Of a stretch of 64,000 bases of DNA, positions 32,751 through 42,269 are shown piece by piece. The stretch covers positions 930,001 to 994,000 of the forward strand of contig JAIVFH010000001.1 in assembly GCA_025765595.1 (NCBI GenBank), read 5' to 3'. The notes under the pieces were generated by a model. That model made no database searches. It worked only from the letters and a program-made list of their open reading frames with translations, and was not told where the DNA came from. Position 1 is the first letter of the stretch. The number at the start of each line of letters is the position of its first letter. Both the position numbers and the translations under genes were made by a program. The DNA comes from Obelidium mucronatum (lineage: Eukaryota; Chytridiomycota; Chytridiomycetes; Chytridiales; Chytriomycetaceae).

Positions 32751-34340
32751 ATGGACCACCACTGCTGCACCGAAGCCTCGCTTTCTCCTTCCCCGTCCCC
32801 GTTTTCTTCACCGCGCGATAGCCGCTCGTCCGGCGTAGTTGTTCCAGTGCAGAGAGAGGACGCGGAGATTGGTGAGACGGTTGGTGTCAGAGTAGGGTCC
32901 AGGATGGCTGCTAGTTGGACGGTAAAAAGACAAGAATAGCAAAATAAGACGAGAAGTCGGCTGATACGGCTCGATTGGTTTTGTTAGATCGCGGACTTGA
33001 AACTTGGGCTCAAGACGCTCACGGGTCTATCGCTGCATGAGCAGGTGTGTGTGTGTCTGTTGGGTGGCAACTTGTTTATATTAACGTCAATGGAACACAA
33101 GGTCATCATGTTCGCCGATCACCAGCTGACTGATGGAATCAAAGTCTCTAAAGGTAACTTTTCTCGGCTTTGAAGGGGTTTGCTGATGGACAAGCGGCTT
33201 TGGGAGAACTTCAAGTAACAGAGGGCAAAAAAACTAAAATCCTTCAACCCCTTCAAAAAAAATACGTAAATTGTATAACAGAGGATCTCCGAGTTGTGCT
33301 TGAAAATGGCGGGTTCTTCTTGAGGCGACGGGATCAGAAGTGCGGAGTGAGTCTTAACCACAATGTGACATTTGGAACCATCCTCACCTTTGTACCCTAT
33401 ACCCCCGCAAATGACAGTCCAAAAGGCTCTTCTCGAAAGGAATTCGAAGTCTCTCTACATTCATTACTCGAAACTACACCAACCCCGCAATTTTGCAACA
33501 ACAACAAGACCGAATTGCCCAACAACAGCAGCTTCATCAACAATATCAGGATTCGTTACCGCCTCCACAATCAGCATCATTACATGAAGCTGTCGAAGCA
33601 GCCATGCATGAAGCAGACGGAAATGACTCTGAAGAAGATTGTGGAAACCCTGGAACCGTATCCTATGAAAGTGATTCCATGGATTCCTCTGACTTTACTA
33701 TTTATGATGCTTTGGAATATGCGGACTTGTTGCGGGCAGGTGGTGTTGAAGCAGCGATGTACAGTGGCGGTGATGTTGATAGTATTTTGAGTAATGGAGG
33801 AGTTGGCAGTTGTTCTGGAAGCAGTTGCGCAGTGAGTGCATCGGCAAAATCGATTAAGGTAGTGAGTCCAACTGGTACAAAGAGGTTATGGCAGGGAGAT
33901 AGTGACGATTTGGATGAAGAATATGAAGAAGTAGAAGAAAGCGATCATGAGGAAATCCAGTGTGAAAGTAATATTGCAGTTGAAGAGGAAGAGGGTGATG
34001 ATGGTGACGATGACGAAATTGATGATGCTTCATTTGGTGTGAATAATGTTGTGGATGGAAGTGTCTTTTTGGATGAAGGTTTGTATTTGTTTGCATTCAG
34101 ACATTATTATTTATCTTCTTTTCGTTTCCAGAGTCGGCGAAGAAGATTTATGAGTTGTTGGGCTTGGAGTCCGTCAGTGCTGGTGTTGCAGCTGTTGCCC
34201 CTGCTATCAACTCGGCTGAACTTTTGGTTCAAGATGTTACCGGTCTTTCCAAGAACAACATGCCATGTTCAGTTATTGGATCCGCGGCTGAAGCTACCTC
34301 GATGGAGTCATCGCCTCGTAAACGAGTCCGTGCTATCTAA
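32751..34340 (+). CDS. Ubiquitin-like-fold protein with polyQ and acidic regions, unknown function
   Basis: About 404 residues; exons 32751-32921, 32988-33044, 33102-33153, 33282-33346, 33418-34078, 34132-34340. After a Ser/Pro-rich start, residues about 45-110 read like a beta-grasp: VGVRVGSRMAASWT, IADLKLGLKTLTGLSLHEQV, MFADHQLTDGIKV, EDLRVVLENGGFFL. Then comes KGIRSLSTFITRNYTNP, a Gln-rich run (QQQQDRIAQQQQLHQQ), a long acidic region (EEYEEVEESDHEEI; DDGDDDEIDDAS) and a C-terminal SPRKRVRAI, which looks like a nuclear signal. This layout suggests a nuclear co-regulator, but I do not recognise the family and the fold call rests on pattern only. Confidence 0.55.
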
Positions 34341-34851
34341 TTGTTCTGACGGATGTTCATTGCGCTTGCAACTCTTTTTGTTTTATCACCTCCTACCCTT
34401 GTATAATAACAACTCCCCTCTCTGTTTTTCTCTCCTTTATTCTCGTCCCTCCTTGCTCGCCACTCTTCGAGTTGGAGTGTATCATTAAGTTATGGCTGGC
34501 GGTTGTCTGTGATGATGGAAGTGTATTTCCTTCCCTGTTTTTTATCTTTAGTGTTCTGACCATTTGAAAAGTATCATTATATCATTATTCGGAAACTTCC
34601 TCTAGGAGGATTCTGGGTTTCGTCACTCCCTCTCTTTCTAGATAAACTAAAATACCAATAAAAAATTGAGATTGTTTATGAGAAGTTGATTTATATTTCG
34701 GTTGGGTTGATACTGCACAAAAAAAGAGGTTCATGGGAGAAATATTGTGTGAACATGGAGGTGGTAACAAGAGGGTTTAACAAACAATGTACTGTGCCCT
34801 CCCGAACAAAAAAGAAACAAGGAATACAACAGCCATCGTTCCACTATTCCA
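34341..34851. other. Intergenic region between convergent genes
   Basis: T/C-rich 3' flank of the acidic protein gene on the left and the 3' flank of the synaptobrevin gene on the right. No gene seen. Confidence 0.4.
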
Positions 34852-35578
34852 TTACTTCGGGGCGGGTGATCCGAGTTTTTCACCGTTGTTTCCAACGTTG
34901 TGGACGCCAGTGGCCCAGACAGTGATTCCAATGATCAATCCAATGACGACAAGAGCGATTCCTCCAAGCATCAAACGCGTTTTGGTATCTTGCCAGAACA
35001 TTTTCATACGAACATCCTTAGACTTGGTTTTGAAAGTTTCAGCAGAGGAAGCAAGGTTTTCTAATGGCAAAAAAGTTTTTAGGTTAGAAATAGGCAACTT
35101 TTTGTTTTGGTTCTTCTGATGGGATGAAAACAGGGTTTGGGCTGTTTCATGTTATATAAGGGGATTCATTCGTTGATGTACAACCAAACCAACAATCCTC
35201 CATATTGTACTGTTCTACTTTGTGATTCGAATCGATTGCAATGTGCGTGATCATATTGTTACAGTAAATGCAAATTAAGGGCACACCCCCTTGTCCCACC
35301 AATCAAGACACACGATAACCTCCCATTGATCCCAAACTAGTTGCCTAAGTAAGAGGGCATTACCTGATCTCTCATTGAGAGTTTCAATGGCTTCTCCTCG
35401 TTGCATGACCTTGTGGATGTTGTCTAAATTGGTGAAATAGTTAGTCAACCTTCCCTTGCCCCCAGCCCTGCCCCAATCATTCTCTTCCATCCAGAACAAG
35501 CAGCAGCTGTATTACGCTACCTTGCATGACGCCAATAGTCTCGTTGACCTGCGCTTGGACTTGGGCTGTCTTGCTCAT
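34852..35578 (-). CDS. Synaptobrevin-type R-SNARE (SNC/VAMP-like)
   Basis: About 108 residues; exons 35578-35521, 35423-35364 and 35060-34852. The SNARE motif runs over residues about 7-65 with the zero-layer Arg in KVMQRGEAIETLNERS, then ENLASSAETFKTKSKDVRMK, a juxtamembrane MFWQDTK and a C-terminal anchor (LMLGGIALVVIGLIIGITVW) followed by a 20-residue luminal tail. The short N-end without a longin domain fits exocytic/endocytic Snc1-type proteins. The start is 31 bp from that of the divergent HDAC gene. Confidence 0.9.
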
Positions 35579-35609
35579 TTTGAAACTATTTTTTTTACTT
35601 CGGAATAAA
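35579..35609. promoter_or_regulatory. 31-bp spacer between divergent SNARE and HDAC start codons
   Basis: Only 31 bases (ttgaaactattttttttact...) separate the two ATGs. Both 5' leaders must be nearly absent or overlap the other gene, so expression of the pair is probably coupled or promoter elements lie inside the coding parts. Confidence 0.5.
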
Positions 35610-37004
35610 ATGAAGCAAGCTGCATCAGTTGGATTCGTTTATTCGGCAGCTGCTGTAGCAGCAGCGAATCGTCTTCCCTCCAATATAATGCGTTCGCGCA
35701 TGGTTAATTCAATGATTCTCGATGCGTTTTTGTTAGGACAAAAGATGCGGTAATATTTCTTTTGGGTTTTCAAAGAAGTGTTGTTTCACACAGGTCCTTT
35801 CAGCTTGATTGAGCCAAGTGCTGCAAGCGCTGAAGATCTGGAGAATTTTCACTCAAGCGAGGTGGGCGTCGGTTTCGGCAGGCGAAGTGTTGCTGCAAAC
35901 TAACACCAAGACTGTCCCACGCAGTTCGTACGGGCGCTTTTGACTGCCGAAAAGAAAATTGATTCTGAGGCAAAGGACGACTTGGATTTTTTGGAAGAGT
36001 TCGGGCTGCTTCAGTGGGTTTGGACTGTGACTGAAATATTCTACACGTCATTAAAACTAGGAAAACGACAACAATAGTGACTGTCCAGTCTTCATGGGAT
36101 TATCTGATTATGTTAAATACGTTGCGGGCGGAACGCTGGCTGCTGCACGAAGCCTGGTGGATGGATCCTGTTCTGTGGCAATATATTGGGATGGAGGACG
36201 GCATCATGCGCAATATAATCTAGCCAGTGGATTCTGTTACGTGAATGATATTGTTTTGGGAATCATGGAGTTACATAGAGGTGGCTTGGAAAACGTTTTG
36301 TACATCGATCTGGGTGGGTTCAATTTTGCTTCGGTAAACCATTCTCACTTAAAAAAAATGCAGATGTTCATCATGGCGACGGGGTAGAAAGCGCATTTGA
36401 GTACAGCTCCAATGTTTATCGAATGTCCTTTCATATTTTTGAACCTGGGTTCTTTCCAGGTATGCAGCGCCTATTATACTCGAATAAGAAATTAAATCAG
36501 CATATCATTTTAGGGACGGGGTCATCTATCGATACAGGATCCGGCTGCGGAAAAAATCATGCTCTTAATATCCCACTTGCTCCAGATACATCCACTGCCG
36601 AATTTCTTGCCGCCTTCTCTTTCCAGCTGACTCAAGTTCTCACCAGAAATTATCCCTCGCCTAACGCGATCGTCCTTCAATGCGGGCTTGACGGTTGCAG
36701 AGGCGACCCTTTGGTCCCGAATGGATGGAAACTGGATACCTTTGCCATTGGGGATTGTGTTGAGATTCTCTTGAACCAGGTTATTACGAGTGGAGCGAGC
36801 ATTCCCGTTCTACTCTTGGGTGGCGGTGGCTATTCAAACGTCACTGCTGCTCGGGGTTGGACGTATGCTACAATGAAGGCAATTCAAGCTTTTAATGGCG
36901 GCCGTCGAGATAGTCTTGATGAAGTTACCGATTGGCGAGAGTTGCTGATCCCAGAGCATACGTATTTGGATCAGTATGCACCCGAGTTTTCTTTATTCGG
37001 ATAA
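35610..37004 (+). CDS. Class I histone deacetylase (HDAC8/Hos1-like)
   Basis: Zinc-dependent lysine deacetylase, about 376 residues; exons 35610-35749, 35804-35861, 35925-36017, 36061-36313, 36364-36459, 36514-37004. Active-site elements are present: GGRHHAQ (both His; the usual Trp before them is Arg), ASGFCYVNDIVLGI, DVHHGDGVE (metal Asp and His), PGFFPGTG, QCGLDGCRGDPL (second metal Asp) and the catalytic Tyr in LLGGGGYSN. The unusual residues in the first and fourth motifs may change substrate preference. The gene following 22 bp downstream on the same strand is a UBP-finger sirtuin, so two lysine deacylases of unrelated folds are adjacent. Confidence 0.9.
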
Positions 37005-37026
37005 ATATATAAGTTGTTATTTATTT

Positions 37027-38316
37027 ATGTCAAAAATACAAGAGTTGGAAATCATTGTTGGATCCACAAATGAGGGATTTGCTGTTTACCCAAAAACCGA
37101 CTGTCCGCACGTCAAAAGCGGAGGAATCAAGCGTATGGATAATCGAGAGCTAAATGCACTTCTTGAACTCGGTATTGCACCAGCATTGTACAGTGTGTGG
37201 TGGCAAACAACTTAACCACGCAATCAACAAACAGCCAAGGAGAACCACTGCCAAGCGGACACCTGCGAAACCCGATCGAATGAAAACTGGATTTGTTTGC
37301 ACTGTAGCTTCATCGGCTGTTCGCGATACATGTCCAGCCATTTGATTGCTCACCACGAGGAAACAATGCATCCTATCGCTGCTTCCTTTGCCGATCTTTC
37401 CATTTACTGCTACGAATGCGCAGATTATATTATCTGTAACGAGAGCCTTCCAATCCTCGACGCTCTTCATTGGGGCAGGTTTGGTGAAAGTCATCCAATA
37501 GCCCTTCAATACCAGAATACTGCTCCCACTTCTTCCTCCTCCTCGTCAGAACCACCGCTCGAATTTTTGAAAATGGATCAATCCCCTCCCGAACGAGAGT
37601 ACCCTCGCTTCACCAACGTTGTTATCCTCACTGGTGCCGGCATCTCAAAAGAATCGGGTATCAATACATTCCGTGATGCGGGTGGTCTTTGGGAAACACA
37701 TCGCCCTGAAGAGCTTGCAACGCCTGAAGCCTTTGAAAGGGATCCCGCGATGGTTCAGCGCTTTTACAATTGGCGTCGTGCCAAAGTATTGGAAGTCGAA
37801 CCCAATGTTGCCCACGAAGCGCTTGCCGAACTGGAGGCTGAACTGAAAGTACGCGGTGTGCGATTCTTACTTGTTACCCAGAATATTGATGATTTGCATG
37901 AACGTGCTGGGTCGGAGAATCTTGTACACATGCATGGCGAAATTTGCAAGGTCCAATGTGTCAAGACTCAACAAGTCTTTTCATGGTATGGGCCTGTTTT
38001 GGAAGATTCTCGCTGCGACTGCTGTAGAAGCTTGGGTACATTGCGGCCCCGTGTAGTTTGGTTTGGAGAGATGCCGCTGTGGATGGGGAAAATTAGGCAA
38101 GCTTTAAAGTCTGCTGATTTGTTTGTCTCAATTGGTACAAGTGGACTTGTATATCCTGCTGCTGGTTTTGTTGGAGAGGTGCCAAAAGGCGCGGTTACAA
38201 TTGAATTAAACTTCGAAGAAACAGCCGTCAGTGAAGCATTTTCAGAGCATCGCGTCGGACCTGCTACCAAAACTGTACCAAAACTTGTCGACGACATTTT
38301 GTCTGCCTGTTCTTGA
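37027..38316 (+). CDS. UBP zinc finger fused to a CobB/SIRT5-type sirtuin
   Basis: About 408 residues; exons 37027-37171 and 37235-38316, intron gtattg...caaacag. Residues about 18-125 form a ZnF-UBP like that of HDAC6: VYPKTDCPHV, NHCQADTC, ENWICLHCSFIGCSRYMSS, HLIAHHEETMHPIAAS, IYCYECADYI and the closing GRFGESHP. In HDAC6 this finger binds the free C-terminal Gly-Gly of ubiquitin. A Ser-rich linker leads to a complete sirtuin domain: ILTGAGISKESGINTFRDAG, TQNIDDLHERAG, HMHGE (catalytic His), zinc Cys pair CDCC but only one obvious Cys upstream (C...C in CKVQC), WFGEMP, GTSGLVYPAAGF, ELNFE. FYNWRR keeps the Tyr and Arg that bind succinyl or malonyl lysine in class III sirtuins. The fusion is in one open frame across both domains. 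NAD-dependent deacylation of ubiquitin-linked targets is inference. Confidence 0.92.
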
Positions 38317-38399
38317 TTGAGTGTGAAATCGTGTGTGAAATACGGATTGTTTCAAAAGAAAGACCCAAAGTCGTTCGAACAAACAACAAAATAAACACT

Positions 38400-38799
38400 C
38401 AGTATCCAAATATACAAACTTACGATTATTACCGGCATAGTGTAGGGCGCGTGCGGACCTGGCAATTTCAGTTGTCAGTTGATTAAATAATAATCGAGAC
38501 CTTCTGGTCACTGTGTGTTCTTGAATTTCTTGAGTTTCTTGAATAAGAATCGCATCAGATGATCAGAAGCCAATGAAAGATGTGAGATTTGGCAGAAGTC
38601 GGACAGGAGCTTGATGAAGTTGAGTACTTGAACGCAAGGACTGGATAACCGAGTTCTGGCCGTGAGAAGGCAGGGGGAATGAGGAGCCATCGCTGAAGAT
38701 TCTATCTTTTGAGATGGTTTTGTGATGATTCAAGGGGGAAAAGCGGCTGGTTTTAAAGACTTTTCTGATCTGAAAATTGGTTCGCATGTGTTTTCGCAA
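38400..38799 (-). CDS. Possible gene fragment, minus strand
   Basis: A frame from 38799 (MRKHMRTNFQIRKVF...) stays open to a TGA near 38562, and the same frame continues beyond it as IQETQEIQEH, TRRSRLLFNQLTTEIARSARA and LHYAG up to a donor-like gtaataatcg near 38434. The second part looks coding and coiled-coil-like. Either an intron removes the TGA or it is a relic. No family recognised; no 3' exon found because the sirtuin gene begins to overlap at 38316. Confidence 0.25.
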
Positions 38800-38965
38800 A
38801 TAATAAGGGGCATTCTTTTATAATTGATTCTGTGTTGAGTAGATAAGTATGGTATTCAAAATTGGTTTGGTCTTTCTTTTTTGAAACTAACAGTAAATCA
38901 TTTATTTGTAGTAATTATTGTAAGCAGGGCATACATAGTTCGCGTATGGATCATGTATGGATATC

Positions 38966-39900
38966 TTAACATCCAGTGGATGGGGCAGTACATTGCCAAC
39001 CAAGCTGGGTTGTTGAGATATAGTTACAGATGCAGGTATAGTTACAGGCCCAAGCACCGTGAGTGGCGCAAATGGCACCGTTGACAACTGTAGACGAACC
39101 GGAGGAAGTTGTTTGAGCTGCAACTGTTGTGGTAGTTGTGGTAGTTGTAGTACTCGTTGGGTTAGACGTGGTGATAGGATTGGTAGTAGTAGTAGTGGTA
39201 GTTGCAGGTTCTTTTCCGCAGGTTCCAACCTTGTTCCATGGATCTCCAGAACCTGGAACGTTTGTCTTGTCGGCCCACCATTTGGCGACATAGTTCACAC
39301 CGTTTAACGAAACTTTTTCACCACCAATATACGATGGTATGCTGGCGCTCCAAACTGGGTAACAGTCATCAATTGGAGTAACCACAGGAGTTGTTGTAGT
39401 TGTCGTAGTTGTAGTAGAGGCGGTTGTCGCAATTGAAGCTGTTTTTGTTGTTGAAGAGATTGAAGTGGTGGTAGTAGTAGTCGTTGTTGTTTTTGGATTG
39501 GCGGTTGTGGTTGTTGAAGACCCAGTGGTCGTGGTAGTGGTCGTTTTGGGAGCGGCCGTTGTAGATGTCGTCGCAGAAGCAGTAGCCTTACAAAGACCCT
39601 GCTGAGTCCAACCAGAAGATGGGGGGGGTCTGTAGTTGTTCCCAAGGCTGGGTAATATGCAACAACGAAGTTGTATCCCTTGTACTCAGCAGTCATACCT
39701 GCCAGGTACTACTGAGTGGCGTTGAATGGGGCATAACAAGCTGGTGGTCCTTTTGGCGGTCCAGCAACAGGTGGATTAATTGTCATGGTGGTGCTGGATC
39801 CAGGCAAAACTTCGTCAGCGAGAATAGGGAGCGAGCCGGAACATCTTTTTGTAGATGCACCCAAAACTTTCTTGCAAAGAGCTTGAGCGAGAATATTAAC
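38966..39900 (-). pseudogene. Decaying secreted CBM5/12 (chitin-binding) protein
   Basis: Read leftwards: a Cys-containing stretch (NILAQALCKKVLGASTKRC), a Pro linker, a CBM5/12 module (ACYAPFNATQ, stop TAG, YLAGMTAEYKGYNFVVAYYP ... GWTQQGLC), a Thr linker, a second module (DCYPVWSASIPSYIGGEKVS ... WNKVGTC), another Thr linker and a C-end Cys motif (ICATHGAWACNYTCIC ... LGWQC). Two lesions break module 1: an in-frame TAG near 39712 and a one-base frameshift in a run of eight C (eight G on the + strand near 39621). No start or signal peptide is found upstream. The linker and module style match the chitinase at 8683. Confidence 0.7.
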
Positions 39901-39949
39901 TGGAATTCCATTTATTTATCACTCGTACTTAGTATCACTTCAAACAATG

Positions 39950-41760
39950 TTACGCATAAGAAGGTGGTGGCAACGCGGCTTCCGTTGCCGCAAGTCTCGA
40001 AGAATTAATGCTTCTTAATGATGACAAAGCTTCTGCAAAACGAATGCGAGCACCGGCCGTCCCAAATTTCAAGTCATCGGCACTCATCAAAAGCAATGCA
40101 CGGCCATCAATGTCTTGTTCTGGGTTGTATCTTCAGAACATGATGAAATTGATTTCAACTCTTACCTTTGATATACTGAATGATGGCGGGAGTAGCTTCG
40201 TTACTTGCCAGCCATTGAGAGGTTTCTTCGACTGACCATTGATACGGTAATGAGGGTAGACACAAATCGCCAAAAAGTGCATACTCTTTATCGTTATTTG
40301 TAGATGCTGAAGATCCTGTTGGTTTCGAAGCAAGAGCAGATCCCCCCATTGAGCTAACCATGTTCTGAGGAGAGACACTTCCATCTGGAGAAACGCCAGA
40401 AAACGAGGAACGCATAGAAGACGTAGCATCTCGAAGCACGTCAAACAATCCAGACTTTTCAGTTACAGCAGTAGCAACGGTGGGTTGCTCTCGCGGGGGA
40501 GGAACTACATCTACGGACAGCCATTGGCCACCTTCCGCCGTTGGTTCAACAGTGTCTTGAGTAGCCAGCGTTCTATTCTTGCCTGCTTTGGCTTTGTTTC
40601 TTTTGAAGTAGAAAAAGGCACCAGCCAGAATGAGAAAAAGTCCAGCCGCCACCCCACCAACAATAACGCCAACATTATTACTGGTGGCCTTGCCAGTGGT
40701 GCTCATCAAGAAAACACGGCCGTTTGTTGTACAGGTGCCATCTGTGGGAAATACGTCGGTTTGCACCAGTGTTCCTTGACACGCTGGTCGGCTCCAATAC
40801 GTTATTGTTATTGTGTGTCCGTCTGTGGATAATCCGCTCTTCATGGATCCTACGGTTGAACTCGGAGAAGAGTTCACACAAGTATCCAATAGCATATAGA
40901 CAACTGGTTTTGGTAGAACACACCCAAAGTCATAAAAACCGTGCAAGGCAAAGTACTTTGAGTTGAAGAGAGCTTCGGCACGCGACTCTGACGTATCCAC
41001 GCTCGAGCAAACGTTAGTATAGTACTCCAGGTCGCCCTTCGATTGCACGCAAATTGAAGTGTCGCTGCAGTTGCTAAATGCCGCTTGTGACGACACTTTT
41101 GCCGGCGTTTTGCAGTCAGACCCAGAATACGCAGTGTATAGAAACAACCCGTTGTAATTCAAGAGGGCAGTCTGCTGATCGACTTCCTTATTACAAGAGG
41201 GCGAACCCACAGTCCCGAAATAGCCATAGTTTTGAGCAGTTTGGCAGTTGGCATCGGCAAACGATGTCCAAAAGAGTGTTCCATTTAACGTGTTCAGGAA
41301 CACTGTCTGTGAGAGTGTTGTTGAAGAGGAGTTTCCAGCAGGAACGCAAGTTTCGAGTGGGAACTGGTCTCCAAAAGAAGGACTTGCAGCACTTTGGCAG
41401 CCACGGTCACCGCCAAGAGCCTGCACTTGCGGCGTATTCGAACCGAAATACTTGTTTCCGAAGGTGGAGATATCATCAACGCATGAGGTCTGAACGAACA
41501 GGTTGCTATATTGTTTGGAAGACTCGCAGGCTGGCGCTGTTGCTACAGGAGTACAGTCGGCATTGTTTGGGAGCGAGTATTCAATGTAAACTGGAGTGAT
41601 ACATCCTTTGTCGCTGTAGTAAACGCTTGCAGTGAGGATTGGCATGATGTTCGATTTTTCACTTTGAGAAGAGATGACCCGCCACAATTCTTTGACCCCG
41701 TCGAACTTCCATAACGCGATGATGTCGGATAATGTTAAAGATGATGTTACGAGTACATGA
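39950..41760 (-). CDS. Cys-rich one-pass membrane protein with cytoplasmic SAM domain and PPSY end
   Basis: Main exon about 41743-40166, last exon 40119-39950. The extracellular part (about 330 residues) has many Cys, repeated blocks such as YYSDKGCITPVYIEY, FWTSFADANCQTAQNYGYFG and LYTAYSGSDCKTPAKVS that suggest two or three related beta-rich units. One transmembrane helix (NNVGVIVGGVAAGLFLILAG) precedes a basic stop and a Ser-rich tail. The C-end is a SAM domain (YQWSVEETSQWLASNE ... IKEQDIDGRALLLMSADDLK ... ARIRFAEALSSL) completed across the intron, then LPPPSYA. The signal-peptide exon is not identified; the frame stays open upstream to an acceptor near 41760. It looks like a surface sensor with a polymerising or partner-binding tail; ligand unknown. 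Confidence 0.7.
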
Positions 41761-42269
41761 CTGTCAGTTTATTCTCACACACACCGGGAAGAGTTAAGGA
41801 GGTAAACAGGGACATGGTACTATCATTTAGCTGGAAGAGACCAAAATTTCCAAATCCAAGTTACATGTCAGGGATAGGTTGTATCTATCTCTGAGATGGA
41901 ACGAGGAAGGGGAAATTTTGGTCCGAATTCAGTCATAAACGGTGTCAACAGTATCCTTGAGGATGGCGGAGAAATGAGGAGAGAGAGGAAAGAATTCCAG
42001 ACGTATTGAGTTGAATGAGGTAAGTGTCTGTTTTGCCTCTGGCTTTTATAGGAAATGCGAAGCATCCAAGCAGAGTGAATGAATAACCCAAGCAGTTCCA
42101 AAAGAAGGACCAAGCGAAAGGCACCTGATATAATTCTCAAAGCATTGCAGATGACAATTACTGGAAATCAAAACTAGCGCATATAGGTTTTTATTGCTCT
42201 GGTGCAAAAACAAATCTTGTGTTCGAAACAATAAAAACGAGGAAAGAATGAATAGCCCAAATTATAGAC
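41761..42269. other. Intergenic region, likely holds a missing first exon
   Basis: Lies between the SAM protein gene and the 3' end of 6PGD, both on the minus strand. A signal-like start (MRIISGAFRLVLLLELLGLF) on the minus strand at 42140 could belong to the SAM gene, but I cannot connect it in frame. A second ATG (MSLFTSLTLP) is near 41815. Confidence 0.3.

Noticed and set aside
38508..38545. Heat-shock-element-like tandem repeat ttcttgaat / ttcttgagt / ttcttgaat
   Set aside because: The units are spaced 9 bp, not the 10 bp (5-bp inverted units) of real elements, and the other strand reads as a coding-like QETQEIQEH stretch.
7926..39712. Stop-codon reassignment or programmed read-through (TGA near 7926, TGA near 38562, TAG near 39712)
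   Set aside because: Different codons, no shared context, and all conserved genes use TAA, TGA and TAG as normal stops.
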